Program-made: the position numbers and the translations under genes
Notes under the pieces: model-generated
The model's database searches: none
What the model was told of the DNA's origin: nothing
Seen by the model: the letters and a program-made list of their open reading frames with translations, nothing else
Source: Alphaproteobacteria bacterium
GTDB taxonomy: Bacteria; Pseudomonadota; Alphaproteobacteria; Caulobacterales; Parvularculaceae
Direction of reading: 5' to 3'
Length of the DNA: 64,000 nucleotides
Assembly: GCA_030426465.1 (NCBI GenBank)
Contig: JAUHYK010000006.1
Span: 1-64,000 of the forward strand
Part shown: piece after piece, positions 7,342 to 14,807 of the stretch
Numbering within the stretch: position 1 is the stretch's first letter
Layout: the number at the start of each line of letters is the position of its first letter

Positions 7342-9915
7342 ATGACTTCGGGCAACATGACAAGGGCTTTTCAGACACCGCTTGCAGCTATCCCTGACGA
7401 TCTTCGTCAAGAGTTTCTTCAACTACCGCGCAGCCTGACGGTGCTGCTCGAAAACCTGATTGTTTATTATACGGATTGGGGGGAGCGTTTGGACCCGTTC
7501 CGCCAATGGATCAAAGGCGATGTCAATCAATATGACACACCCATGCAGCCTTCACGCATCCTGATGCAGGATACGGCTGGCGTTGCGGCGCTCGCCGATC
7601 TCGCCGCCCTTCGCGATTTTGTGCGTGACCTCGGCGGCGACCCCACAACGATTGACTCCGCTGTCCCTATCAATCTCGTTATTGACCACTCTGTCGCGGT
7701 CAATTTCAACGCAAGTCCGGATGCGGCGAGCAAAAATCTTGCGCTTGAATACAACCGTAATCGCGAGCGCTATGCATTTTTCAAATGGGCTGAGCGCGCG
7801 CTTTCAAAATTAAGCGTCATTCCACCAGGAAATGGCATTTGTCACCAAATCAACCTTGAAAGACTCTCATCGATTATAGTTGCAGACGGCGCAGAACCAG
7901 GATTGTTACACGCAGAAACCGTGATCGGCACAGACAGTCACACCACCATGATTAATGCGCTCGGCGTGTTTGGCTGGGGCGTTGGCGGCGTTGAAGCCGA
8001 GCAAGTCGCACTCGGTGAAAGTATCCCGGTGACTTTGCCAGAAGTTATCAATGTATTGCTTCACGGTGAGCGCAAGGCTGGTGTCAGCGCAACCGACATT
8101 GCGCTCGCCCTCACCAGCGCGCTTCGTAAAGAAAACGTTGTCGGCGCGTTTATTGAATATAATGGTCCCGCGGTGCAGCACCTTACGCTGGCCGACAGGG
8201 CCGCTATTTCAAACATGTGCCCGGAATATGGCGCCGCCTGTGGCCTCTTTCCAATTGACGAAAAAACCCTCGATTACCTTAAAGCGACAGGTCGCAGCAT
8301 CGAGCAGATCAACCGGATCAAAGCCCATGCGATGCAGACGCGCATCTGGCGAGACGACGAGCATTCGCAACGGCGTTATAACCGCACGATTGTAATAAAT
8401 ATGGAACAAATTGCGCCAGTTATGGCGGGGCCACGAAGGCCTCATGACGTTCATAAACTCAGCGCTATTCCGGAATCATTTCAGCGCATGTTTCCCAACG
8501 CCGTGGCGCCTGTCAAAAATGAGTGCGGTCCGGGAGCGATAGCAATCGCTGCAATTACGAGCTGCACCAATACCGCCAATCCAGATTTGATGATCGCGGC
8601 AGGACTGGTGGCGCGCAAGGCTCGACAATTTGGACTAGCGGCGCAGCCCTGGGTAAAAACCTCGCTCGCCCCCGGCTCCCGGCGTATCGCCAATCTGCTT
8701 GAAGCTTCTGGTTTGCAAGATGATCTGGACGCCCTTGGATTTCATGTGGTCGGATTTGGGTGCACGACATGCGTCGGTAATTCAGGAGAGCTGACTACAT
8801 CCGCGCAAAGAAGTACATCACCGCTATGCGCTGTCATCTCCGGTAACCGAAATTTTGAAAACCGCATTCACCCAAAAATAAGCGCGACCTATCTCGCTTC
8901 ACCTCCGCTTGTTGTCGCCAGCGCCCTCGCCGGTGACATTCACGTTGACCTCACATCGGAGCCATTGGGCCGCTCCGCCTGTGGAAAGCCTATCTACTTA
9001 AGGGATATATGGCCATCCGAAGGCGAAGTCGCAGCTATATATGAAAGCCATGGCGCGGCGTTTTCGGAGAGTAAATCAAGCAATGGAGGCGACGAGCGCT
9101 GGGCCAGCATCGTGAACCAGACCGGACCATGTTTCGATTGGGATGAAAATTCAACTTTTATCCGGCGTCCGCCCTTCTTTCACCATACACAACAGGCTTC
9201 AGCATCTTCATTCTCGGGCGCCCGTGCGCTTCTGGTGCTCGGCGATGACGTTACCACGGACCATATTTCTCCAGTTGGACGAATTGAACCTAATACCGCC
9301 GCGGCCGAGTATCTAAAGGAATGTGGCGTTGCACAAGAAGATTGGGGCTCCTTTGGCGATCGCCGCGCCAACCATGAAATCATGCGTCGCGGCGGATTTG
9401 CTCACAGCGCCATTGCAAACAAACTGAACTCTGAGCCGGACTCCTTTGCCCGCAAACCAGCCGACAACGGCGCCTCAATCTTTGACACGGCCATGAGATA
9501 TATAGCGGACGGCGCACCGCTTATCATCATCGCTGGTGAAAGATATGGCGCAGGTTCCGCGCGTGACTGGGCCGCGAAGGCGACGGCGCTCTATGGCGTG
9601 CGTGCAATATTGGCGGAAAGCTTTGAACGCATTCATCGTGCAAATCTGATCGCGCTCGGGGTCTTGCCAGTAAAGATGAAGACCAAAGACATCGCGGCCA
9701 TAACCTCGCCCCAGACACGCTTCTCTCTAGAGGGCATTGAACGCCTGACCAATACTGCGCACAAGCTTCAAATTGCGCTCGAAGAGCCTGGTAACAACTC
9801 AAGGCGCTTCGAAGGACAAGCCGACCTCAGATCAGAGTTCGAGTTGAAGCTTTACCTTGATGGCGGCGTTTTTGCTCGCATTGCACGGCGCTCTCAAAAG
9901 AACTTGCAAGGATGA
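7342..9915 (+). CDS. Aconitase-family hydratase with altered substrate pocket (candidate citraconate/alkylmaleate hydratase)
   Basis: About 857 residues align along the length of AcnA. Present are LMQD, the GTDSHTT motif, the cluster cysteines in AITSCTN and GCTTCVGNSG, the NRNFxxR arginines, and a C-terminal swivel domain. Two carboxylate-binding residues of mitochondrial aconitase are lost. The arginine of the FANIR motif (Arg580) is Ala in GGFAHSAIAN, and the serine after the catalytic serine (Ser643) is Ala in YGAGSARDWAAK. The catalytic Ser642 and Arg644 equivalents remain. This favours a dicarboxylate over citrate. The ATG at 7342 is chosen because it follows an ATGA junction; a GTG-type start at 7291 is less likely. 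It is the last gene of the lyase operon. Confidence 0.85.
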   Translation: MTSGNMTRAFQTPLAAIPDDLRQEFLQLPRSLTVLLENLIVYYTDWGERLDPFRQWIKGDVNQYDTPMQPSRILMQDTAGVAALADLAALRDFVRDLGGDPTTIDSAVPINLVIDHSVAVNFNASPDAASKNLALEYNRNRERYAFFKWAERALSKLSVIPPGNGICHQINLERLSSIIVADGAEPGLLHAETVIGTDSHTTMINALGVFGWGVGGVEAEQVALGESIPVTLPEVINVLLHGERKAGVSATDIALALTSALRKENVVGAFIEYNGPAVQHLTLADRAAISNMCPEYGAACGLFPIDEKTLDYLKATGRSIEQINRIKAHAMQTRIWRDDEHSQRRYNRTIVINMEQIAPVMAGPRRPHDVHKLSAIPESFQRMFPNAVAPVKNECGPGAIAIAAITSCTNTANPDLMIAAGLVARKARQFGLAAQPWVKTSLAPGSRRIANLLEASGLQDDLDALGFHVVGFGCTTCVGNSGELTTSAQRSTSPLCAVISGNRNFENRIHPKISATYLASPPLVVASALAGDIHVDLTSEPLGRSACGKPIYLRDIWPSEGEVAAIYESHGAAFSESKSSNGGDERWASIVNQTGPCFDWDENSTFIRRPPFFHHTQQASASSFSGARALLVLGDDVTTDHISPVGRIEPNTAAAEYLKECGVAQEDWGSFGDRRANHEIMRRGGFAHSAIANKLNSEPDSFARKPADNGASIFDTAMRYIADGAPLIIIAGERYGAGSARDWAAKATALYGVRAILAESFERIHRANLIALGVLPVKMKTKDIAAITSPQTRFSLEGIERLTNTAHKLQIALEEPGNNSRRFEGQADLRSEFELKLYLDGGVFARIARRSQKNLQG

Positions 9916-9930
9916 CAGGGCCTCAATCGG

Positions 9931-10464
9931 CTATTGCTGTTTCCCCATATAGAAGTTCTTAAGCGCCGGGTCCTCAATCTGAGGTGCGAAAACATAGTGG
10001 CATGAGACACACGCCATATCCACTTTGTCGCTCGCAGTAACAAAGGCTTCATAATCCTGCGCCAACGCGGCGGCCGCAGCTTCGTTCGCAGCGGCACGCA
10101 CTTTTTCAAGGCCGGCGCTCCATGCCGCATCGTCACGTCCAACCGACATCGAATAAAGCGGTGTCAGCAGCTCCACCACTGTCAGGGCCGCGCTTTCCGC
10201 CTCTTCCCACTCCTGTTCATCCTGCGGTGCGGTCACTTTGTGTCCAGTCTCATCAATCTCGTGCGAGGTCCAGTCCCATAACTCCAGCGCATTATGCTGA
10301 AGCACATGGACCATATAGTCGCGAAGCGACAATTCGCTTTTCGGCGCGACTGTGTTTGGCCCGGTAGGCTCTACCGCATTATCGCGTGCCGTGCCTCGCG
10401 CGCCGCAGGCGCTCACCTGAACAATCAGCGCCGCTGCAACCATTAATGCGCCACTCGCACGCAT
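9931..10464 (-). CDS. Class II c-type cytochrome (cytochrome c' -like), probable lipoprotein
   Basis: This 177-residue exported protein begins at the ATG at 10464, seven bases after an AGGAG site. The N-terminus is a signal with a lipobox-like VSAC, so membrane anchoring is likely. A single haem motif, CVSCH, lies close to the C-terminus (near residue 160). This is typical of cytochrome c'/c556, four-helix haem proteins of the periplasm. The rest is helical and rich in Ala and Glu. It is the last gene of an operon with two membrane proteins and a DUF6152-like protein, so it may carry electrons to or from them. No specific redox partner can be named. Confidence 0.78.
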   Translation of the reverse strand: MRASGALMVAAALIVQVSACGARGTARDNAVEPTGPNTVAPKSELSLRDYMVHVLQHNALELWDWTSHEIDETGHKVTAPQDEQEWEEAESAALTVVELLTPLYSMSVGRDDAAWSAGLEKVRAAANEAAAAALAQDYEAFVTASDKVDMACVSCHYVFAPQIEDPALKNFYMGKQQ

Positions 10465-10502
10465 AGCTTTTCTCCTATTGCACAACCGCGCCTATCCGCA
10501 GT

Positions 10503-10982
10503 TTAATATTCCACATAAGGAATGGCGCGCCCGGCGATAATGACCAGCGCCCAGATCACAATCGAAGCGCCGCTCGTGAGTTTCGCCGCCATGCTCTCTG
10601 AAACATTCGCGCCAGCGGACAGGGGACGAAAAACAAAAACTTCAAATGCAAGCGCATTAAAGCCGGCCAAAACAATCAAGGCCATTTTCAACTGAAAGGC
10701 GATGTTGATAAAATACCGGTCAGGATCGGCGAACAGAAATGCAATTCCCGTCAACAGATTTACGGCAAAAGCACCAAGCGCGACTGGAACAAGTTTGTGC
10801 ACGGCCTGCAAAGGTATCGCTCTCACAAAACCCAACCCACGCATATCTACCGCCAGCAAGGCGCCGAAAAGCAGCGTCAAACCCATAAAGTGCAATGTCT
10901 CCGCCGCTGGAAACGGCCAAGAGTTTTCAATCATGAATCTGTGAAAGCCGGTGGATTTGATCCAGGTTGCAACGCCCTCCAT
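10503..10982 (-). CDS. Four-helix membrane protein, DUF6644-like (second copy)
   Basis: This 159-residue integral membrane protein has about four hydrophobic helices: LHFMGLTLLFGALLAVDMRG, a segment near residue 70, ALIVLAGFNALAFEVFVF and IVIWALVIIAGRAI. It resembles the protein encoded just upstream in length, helix layout and the C-terminal GRAIPYVEY/GRLIGYIGI ending, so the pair looks like a tandem duplication. A conserved histidine in helix 1 (ETLHFMG, compare SMHAIGM) could bind haem or metal. The function of the family is unknown to me. Its operon partners suggest a membrane redox unit. Confidence 0.72.
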   Translation of the reverse strand: MEGVATWIKSTGFHRFMIENSWPFPAAETLHFMGLTLLFGALLAVDMRGLGFVRAIPLQAVHKLVPVALGAFAVNLLTGIAFLFADPDRYFINIAFQLKMALIVLAGFNALAFEVFVFRPLSAGANVSESMAAKLTSGASIVIWALVIIAGRAIPYVEY

Positions 10983-10990
10983 ATGCGCCC

Positions 10991-11476
10991 CTATATGCCT
11001 ATATAGCCGATTAGACGGCCCGATAGGACAACGCTAAACCACCAGATGAATATTGCGCTCAACGCAGTAAATTTGACTGACGGCGGCAGGATGAATTCGG
11101 TTCCAGCGCCTGCGCTTATAGCCGCCGGGCGCAAAACCGTAACATCAAGCCGCCACACAAGAACACACCCGATAATGATCATCAGTATTTTAATCTGGAA
11201 CGGCGCATTGAAAAAAAGGCGCGACGCATCGGCCATGAAAAGAAACACGCCCGTCAGAGCGTTCAGCCCAAGCCCGAACAACAACGCTGGCGTCAGCGAC
11301 TTCAACCCTGAAACCGGAACCCCCTGTGGGTAGCCAAGCAATCGCAACGCAATCACGGCTGTCAGCCCGACAACAATCGCCATGCCAATTGCATGCATCG
11401 ACAATGTCAAAGGATAGCCCCAGAGGGAGCTTTGCACCCAAACTGCAATTGGCGTTGATTCCAGCCACTCAAGCAT
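10991..11476 (-). CDS. Four-helix membrane protein, DUF6644-like (first copy)
   Basis: This 161-residue membrane protein has about four predicted helices and is homologous in layout to the gene that follows it 8 bases later. Helix 1 carries SMHAIGMAIVVGLTAVIALR. Further helices cover ALLFGLGLNALTGVFLFMA, ILMIIIGCVLVWRLDV and FTALSAIFIWWFSVVLSGR. There is no signal peptide beyond the first helix and no known catalytic motif. The operon order DUF6152-like, DUF6644-like, DUF6644-like, cytochrome suggests the products work together at the cytoplasmic membrane. Function is unassigned. Confidence 0.72.
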   Translation of the reverse strand: MLEWLESTPIAVWVQSSLWGYPLTLSMHAIGMAIVVGLTAVIALRLLGYPQGVPVSGLKSLTPALLFGLGLNALTGVFLFMADASRLFFNAPFQIKILMIIIGCVLVWRLDVTVLRPAAISAGAGTEFILPPSVKFTALSAIFIWWFSVVLSGRLIGYIGI

Positions 11477-11502
11477 TGGTTCCCCGGTATTTGACGGGGC
11501 GC

Positions 11503-11943
11503 TTAATCAAGCGCCTTGTCCTGCCCGTCAGGATCACCGAATACGGTTCCGTCCGGAAACCGGATTTCCCTGAGATACAAAATCGGCGAACCATCCTTAG
11601 CGGGATGACCAATCAATATGAGTGAATCGCCTTTTTTAACTTTCTTGAAATCCCAGGCGCGACGACGCAGCAAGTTCGCCGCAGCCGTCTCGACAGTCCA
11701 CTCCACTGCTTCACCGCCGGCAACCGCTGCAATCTCGCCGTCATCGCTAATATCCTGCGCGTGTGCGGGCGCGAGAACTTCGATCTTTCCATGAGGATTA
11801 CGGAACGACGCCTTCACCACTTCACCGCTGATTGCGACACGGCTTTCAATGTCATAGCCGGCCGCCGAATGGTGGGCTGACGCCGCGCCGGCCAGCGCCA
11901 GCAATGGGGTCAAAATCACGACGATCGCGTGACTTAGCTTCAT
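11503..11943 (-). CDS. Small secreted protein, DUF6152-like
   Basis: This 146-residue protein has a signal peptide ending near GAASA. Cleavage would leave a mature N-terminus starting AHHSAAGYD. A His-His near the new N-terminus is characteristic of the DUF6152 family and could bind a metal, but that is inference. The rest looks like a small beta-rich domain (AISGEVVKASFRNPHGKIEV, GDSLILIGHPAKDGS). It is the first gene of the four-gene minus-strand operon, and a perfect 7-base inverted repeat of the IclR-type pattern lies just before its ATG. No activity is known to me. Confidence 0.72.
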   Translation of the reverse strand: MKLSHAIVVILTPLLALAGAASAHHSAAGYDIESRVAISGEVVKASFRNPHGKIEVLAPAHAQDISDDGEIAAVAGGEAVEWTVETAAANLLRRRAWDFKKVKKGDSLILIGHPAKDGSPILYLREIRFPDGTVFGDPDGQDKALD

Positions 11944-11956
11944 GACATTCCTCCTT

Positions 11957-11975
11957 AATAGAATAGTGTTCTATT
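11957..11975. promoter_or_regulatory. Putative IclR-type operator before the DUF6152-like operon
   Basis: AATAGAA at 11957-11963 and TTCTATT at 11969-11975 form a perfect 7-base inverted repeat with a 5-base spacer. The core reads AGAAT-AGT-GTTCT, the same format as AGAAC-TTC-GTTCT at 1094. It lies 14 bases upstream of the start codon at 11943, which links this operon to the aromatic cluster 5 kb away. Confidence 0.55.
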
Positions 11976-12129
11976 TTTAACTTAGCCCAAAAACCCTTGC
12001 TTGTCACGCAGCAAGCCACACAATCGCACGAGATTAGCCGCGCCTTGCAAAAAAGCATTATCTCATTGTTTTATTTATATGATTTTAAATGCATGCACTT
12101 TCGTACAGCCTTGCCAGGAGCTAGACGGA

Positions 12130-12166
12130 AAAAGAAAAGCCGCCGGACACCATTCGTCCGGCGGCT
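12130..12166 (-). terminator. Intrinsic terminator of the aldehyde dehydrogenase gene
   Basis: An 11-base perfect stem (12138-12148 with 12156-12166) and a 7-base loop are followed on the minus strand by TTTTCTTT (12137-12130). It lies 26 bases past the stop codon of the aldehyde dehydrogenase gene and is oriented for it. Confidence 0.85.
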
Positions 12167-12191
12167 GAAAAACTTCGAGCGTATCGACGAC

Positions 12192-13589
12192 CTAAATCGG
12201 GTAGTGCCCCGGCTCCGTCTCCATCGTGATCCAGCGCAACTCTGTGAACTGATCAATTCCCGCACGACCGCCAAATCGGCCATAGCCGGAGGCGCCAAGA
12301 CCACCGAATGGCATCTGCGCTTCATCATGCACCGTAGGACCGTTAACATGGCAAATGCCGGAACGGATCTGGCGGGCGACCTTCAGGCCACGCGCGGCAT
12401 CACGAGTAAACACAGATGCTGATAGTCCATATTCCGTGTCATTCGCCAACCTGATCGCATCCGCCTCATCCTTGGCGCGGATCATGCCAACGACCGGACC
12501 AAAGCTCTCATCACGATAAATATTCATTTCGTTAGTGACGCCGTCGACCACCGTCGCCGGCATGAGAACATTGTCGCCTTTGCCGCCAGACAACAGCTTG
12601 GCGCCCTTGGATACGGCGTCTTCAATGAGGCTGTTCACATGCTCAACGGTCTTTTGGTCAACAACTGCGCCAAGCGGCGTATTTCCTTCACGCGGGTCGC
12701 CGGTCTTCAGGGATTGCACCTTCTCTGAAAACTTCCTCGCAAATTCATCCGCCACAGCGTCAACGACAATGATCCTCTCCGTCGACATACAAATCTGACC
12801 CTGGTTCATGAATGCGCCAAAGCCCGCAGCCTTCACCGCCTCATCAAGATCAGCGTCATGAAGGACGAGCATCGGCGCCTTTCCGCCCAACTCCAGCAAG
12901 CATGGTTTGAGATGTTCGGCGGCGCGTTTCGCGATAATTTTTCCCACAGACGTCGAACCGGTGAAGTTGATTCGCTTGACCGCAGGGTGGTCTATCAGTG
13001 CGCCGACAACCTCACCCGCATGTTCGGGCGCATTGGTCACACTCACAATCGTACCATCAGGAAAACCCGCTGTTTCAAAGGCTTCGACGATAATCTCATG
13101 AGTGCGCGGGCAAGTCTCCGAGGCCTTCAAAACAACGCTGTTACCGCAGGCGAGCGGCGCGGCGATCGCCCGAACGCCGAGGATGATCGGCGCATTCCAG
13201 GGCGCAATCCCGAGAAGAACGCCCACCGGCTCGCGCAAGGCCATGGCGAGGCATCCCGGTTTGTCGGACGGAATAATTTCGCCATTGATCTGTGTCGTCA
13301 GCGCCGCCGCTTCGCGCACCATGGAGGCGGCCAGCATGAGATTGAAGCGAGCCCAACCTTCCGTGGCGCCAATCTCAGCCTTCATCGCATTCACAAAGTC
13401 GTCTGCTCGCCCTTCGAGCGCTTCAGCGGCTTTCATTAAAACTGCCCGGCGCGCATTCGGCCCCATTACGGACCACGCAGCAAATGCCTTTTCGGCGCGC
13501 TCAACAAGCGCTGGTATATCGCTCGCACGCATGGCTTTGGCTGTACTGGCGACATCGCCGGTAAGCGGATTAAGACGAGTAAATTCCAT
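12192..13589 (-). CDS. NAD(P)-dependent aromatic aldehyde dehydrogenase (vanillin/salicylaldehyde type)
   Basis: This protein of about 465 residues belongs to the aldehyde dehydrogenase superfamily. It has the NAD-binding FTGSTSVG, the general-base glutamate in LELGGKAPM and the catalytic cysteine in NQGQICMSTERI. The overall sequence resembles salicylaldehyde and vanillin dehydrogenases, which oxidise aromatic aldehydes to benzoates. The start is set at the second of two ATGs after a GGGAGGT site. It is transcribed away from, and lies next to, an AraC regulator and a lignostilbene-type oxygenase that would release aromatic aldehydes. A terminator follows at 12130-12166. The exact aldehyde is not known. 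Confidence 0.88.
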   Translation of the reverse strand: MEFTRLNPLTGDVASTAKAMRASDIPALVERAEKAFAAWSVMGPNARRAVLMKAAEALEGRADDFVNAMKAEIGATEGWARFNLMLAASMVREAAALTTQINGEIIPSDKPGCLAMALREPVGVLLGIAPWNAPIILGVRAIAAPLACGNSVVLKASETCPRTHEIIVEAFETAGFPDGTIVSVTNAPEHAGEVVGALIDHPAVKRINFTGSTSVGKIIAKRAAEHLKPCLLELGGKAPMLVLHDADLDEAVKAAGFGAFMNQGQICMSTERIIVVDAVADEFARKFSEKVQSLKTGDPREGNTPLGAVVDQKTVEHVNSLIEDAVSKGAKLLSGGKGDNVLMPATVVDGVTNEMNIYRDESFGPVVGMIRAKDEADAIRLANDTEYGLSASVFTRDAARGLKVARQIRSGICHVNGPTVHDEAQMPFGGLGASGYGRFGGRAGIDQFTELRWITMETEPGHYPI

Positions 13590-13603
13590 CATGCACCTCC
13601 CGA

Positions 13604-13619
13604 ATCCTGCTCTCAGGAT
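13604..13619. promoter_or_regulatory. Inverted repeat ATCCTG-N4-CAGGAT in the ALDH leader
   Basis: A perfect 6-base inverted repeat with a 4-base spacer lies 15 bases before the aldehyde dehydrogenase ATG. It could be an operator or a small leader hairpin. No regulator can be assigned. Confidence 0.3.
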
Positions 13620-13775
13620 CATGTAATTCGCTTCTAACCCGCAAAGTCTTATCGATTTTAAATGCGTGTTTGGCTAGAAAGCCGGCGTGAAAACCGATTG
13701 CGGAGTCTAAGCGATATACCGTTGATCCCCACTTTGACAATCGGCTTGAACCGAAAAAGAAACGTCACGGGTTCT

Positions 13776-14678
13776 TCAACACTGCGCCTGCGCACGATAT
13801 TGCCCCGGCGTTACACCCATTCTTCGCTTGAAATAACGGGAGAAATAAGACGGGTCCTGAAAGCCCAATCCATAGGCGATATCGGCTGCAGAAAGCGTTG
13901 TATAAAAAAGCTCACGGCGCGCCTCCAGGATTGTACGATCCATAATAATCTGATTTGCGGCCCGACCCGTAAACCGGCGGCAGATCCTGTTGAGTCGGGG
14001 CTGACTGCAGCGAAGCCGGCCTGCATAATGAGCAACAGGCCATTGATCTCGAAAGTGGCGTTCCACCAGAGACCTGAACTCATGGAATAACTTCCGTCCA
14101 TCGTCGGAATCTGAAAACGCTTCTTTTTCCTGATTAAGTTGCCGGCGGATCTGCACCAATAGAAGCCGAAGCAAATTCTCCAAACTGACCGCGCGGCCAA
14201 ACTCAGCGGCCTGAAACTCCTTTACCATCAAACTGTATATCGTCGTGAGCGACGTCAGTTCGTCGGTGCTGCTTTCAATGGGCAGTATAAATGGTTCGCG
14301 CAGAAAATCCGCGAACAGCTTGGCGTCTGCCTTATTTGTCGTGTTGACCACCAAGTGGCTTGCAGCCGTCACAACCCAGCCTGCGCTTTCTTCTTCAAAA
14401 GAAAAAGCGTGTACGACCCCGGCTGGAATGGAAATGATGCAAGGGCCCACAACGCGGGTCGCCTCCCCGTCCAGCTGAACATCGCACCCCCCGGAAAGCG
14501 CAAAGACAAGCTGAATCATCTCCTGATGCGCATGAGGCTTCACATTGCCGGTCAACAGTTCAGCGCGAGTTGTCATCTCTTCGATATGAATGAGTTCGGG
14601 ATCGCGCCAGGCGTGATCTTCCTCGCCGTAGACAATCACGCTGGGAATCTCAGCGACCGCTTTCTTCTTGCCCCTCAT
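13776..14678 (-). CDS. AraC-family transcriptional regulator with cupin sensor domain
   Basis: This regulator of about 300 residues starts at the ATG at 14678, directly after GGGGAGAGAG. The N-terminal half is a cupin-type sensor (HAHQEMIQLVFALSGGCDVQLDGE and an IPAGVVHAF segment). The C-terminal 100 residues are the two-helix-turn-helix AraC domain, ending AADIAYGLGFQDPSYFSRYF. It resembles the HpaA/PobR-type activators of hydroxyphenylacetate and hydroxybenzoate catabolism. It is divergent from the carotenoid-oxygenase-like gene across 129 bases and upstream of the aldehyde dehydrogenase on the same strand, so it probably controls one or both in response to an aromatic compound. Confidence 0.9.
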   Translation of the reverse strand: MRGKKKAVAEIPSVIVYGEEDHAWRDPELIHIEEMTTRAELLTGNVKPHAHQEMIQLVFALSGGCDVQLDGEATRVVGPCIISIPAGVVHAFSFEEESAGWVVTAASHLVVNTTNKADAKLFADFLREPFILPIESSTDELTSLTTIYSLMVKEFQAAEFGRAVSLENLLRLLLVQIRRQLNQEKEAFSDSDDGRKLFHEFRSLVERHFRDQWPVAHYAGRLRCSQPRLNRICRRFTGRAANQIIMDRTILEARRELFYTTLSAADIAYGLGFQDPSYFSRYFKRRMGVTPGQYRAQAQC

Positions 14679-14807
14679 CTCTCTCCCCAAAATCCCAGAC
14701 TGTTCAAAAAGTACCATAAGTTATTCTGTATAGTCCATTTCAGAGCTTTTTTTTGCCGATAATATACCACCCCATTGAAACCAGCCGTTTTTTATGGGAG
14801 CTCCACC

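Noticed and set aside
7342-9915. Plain housekeeping aconitase
   Set aside because: Two substrate-binding residues are replaced and the gene is embedded in a catabolic operon, so the housekeeping label is not safe.
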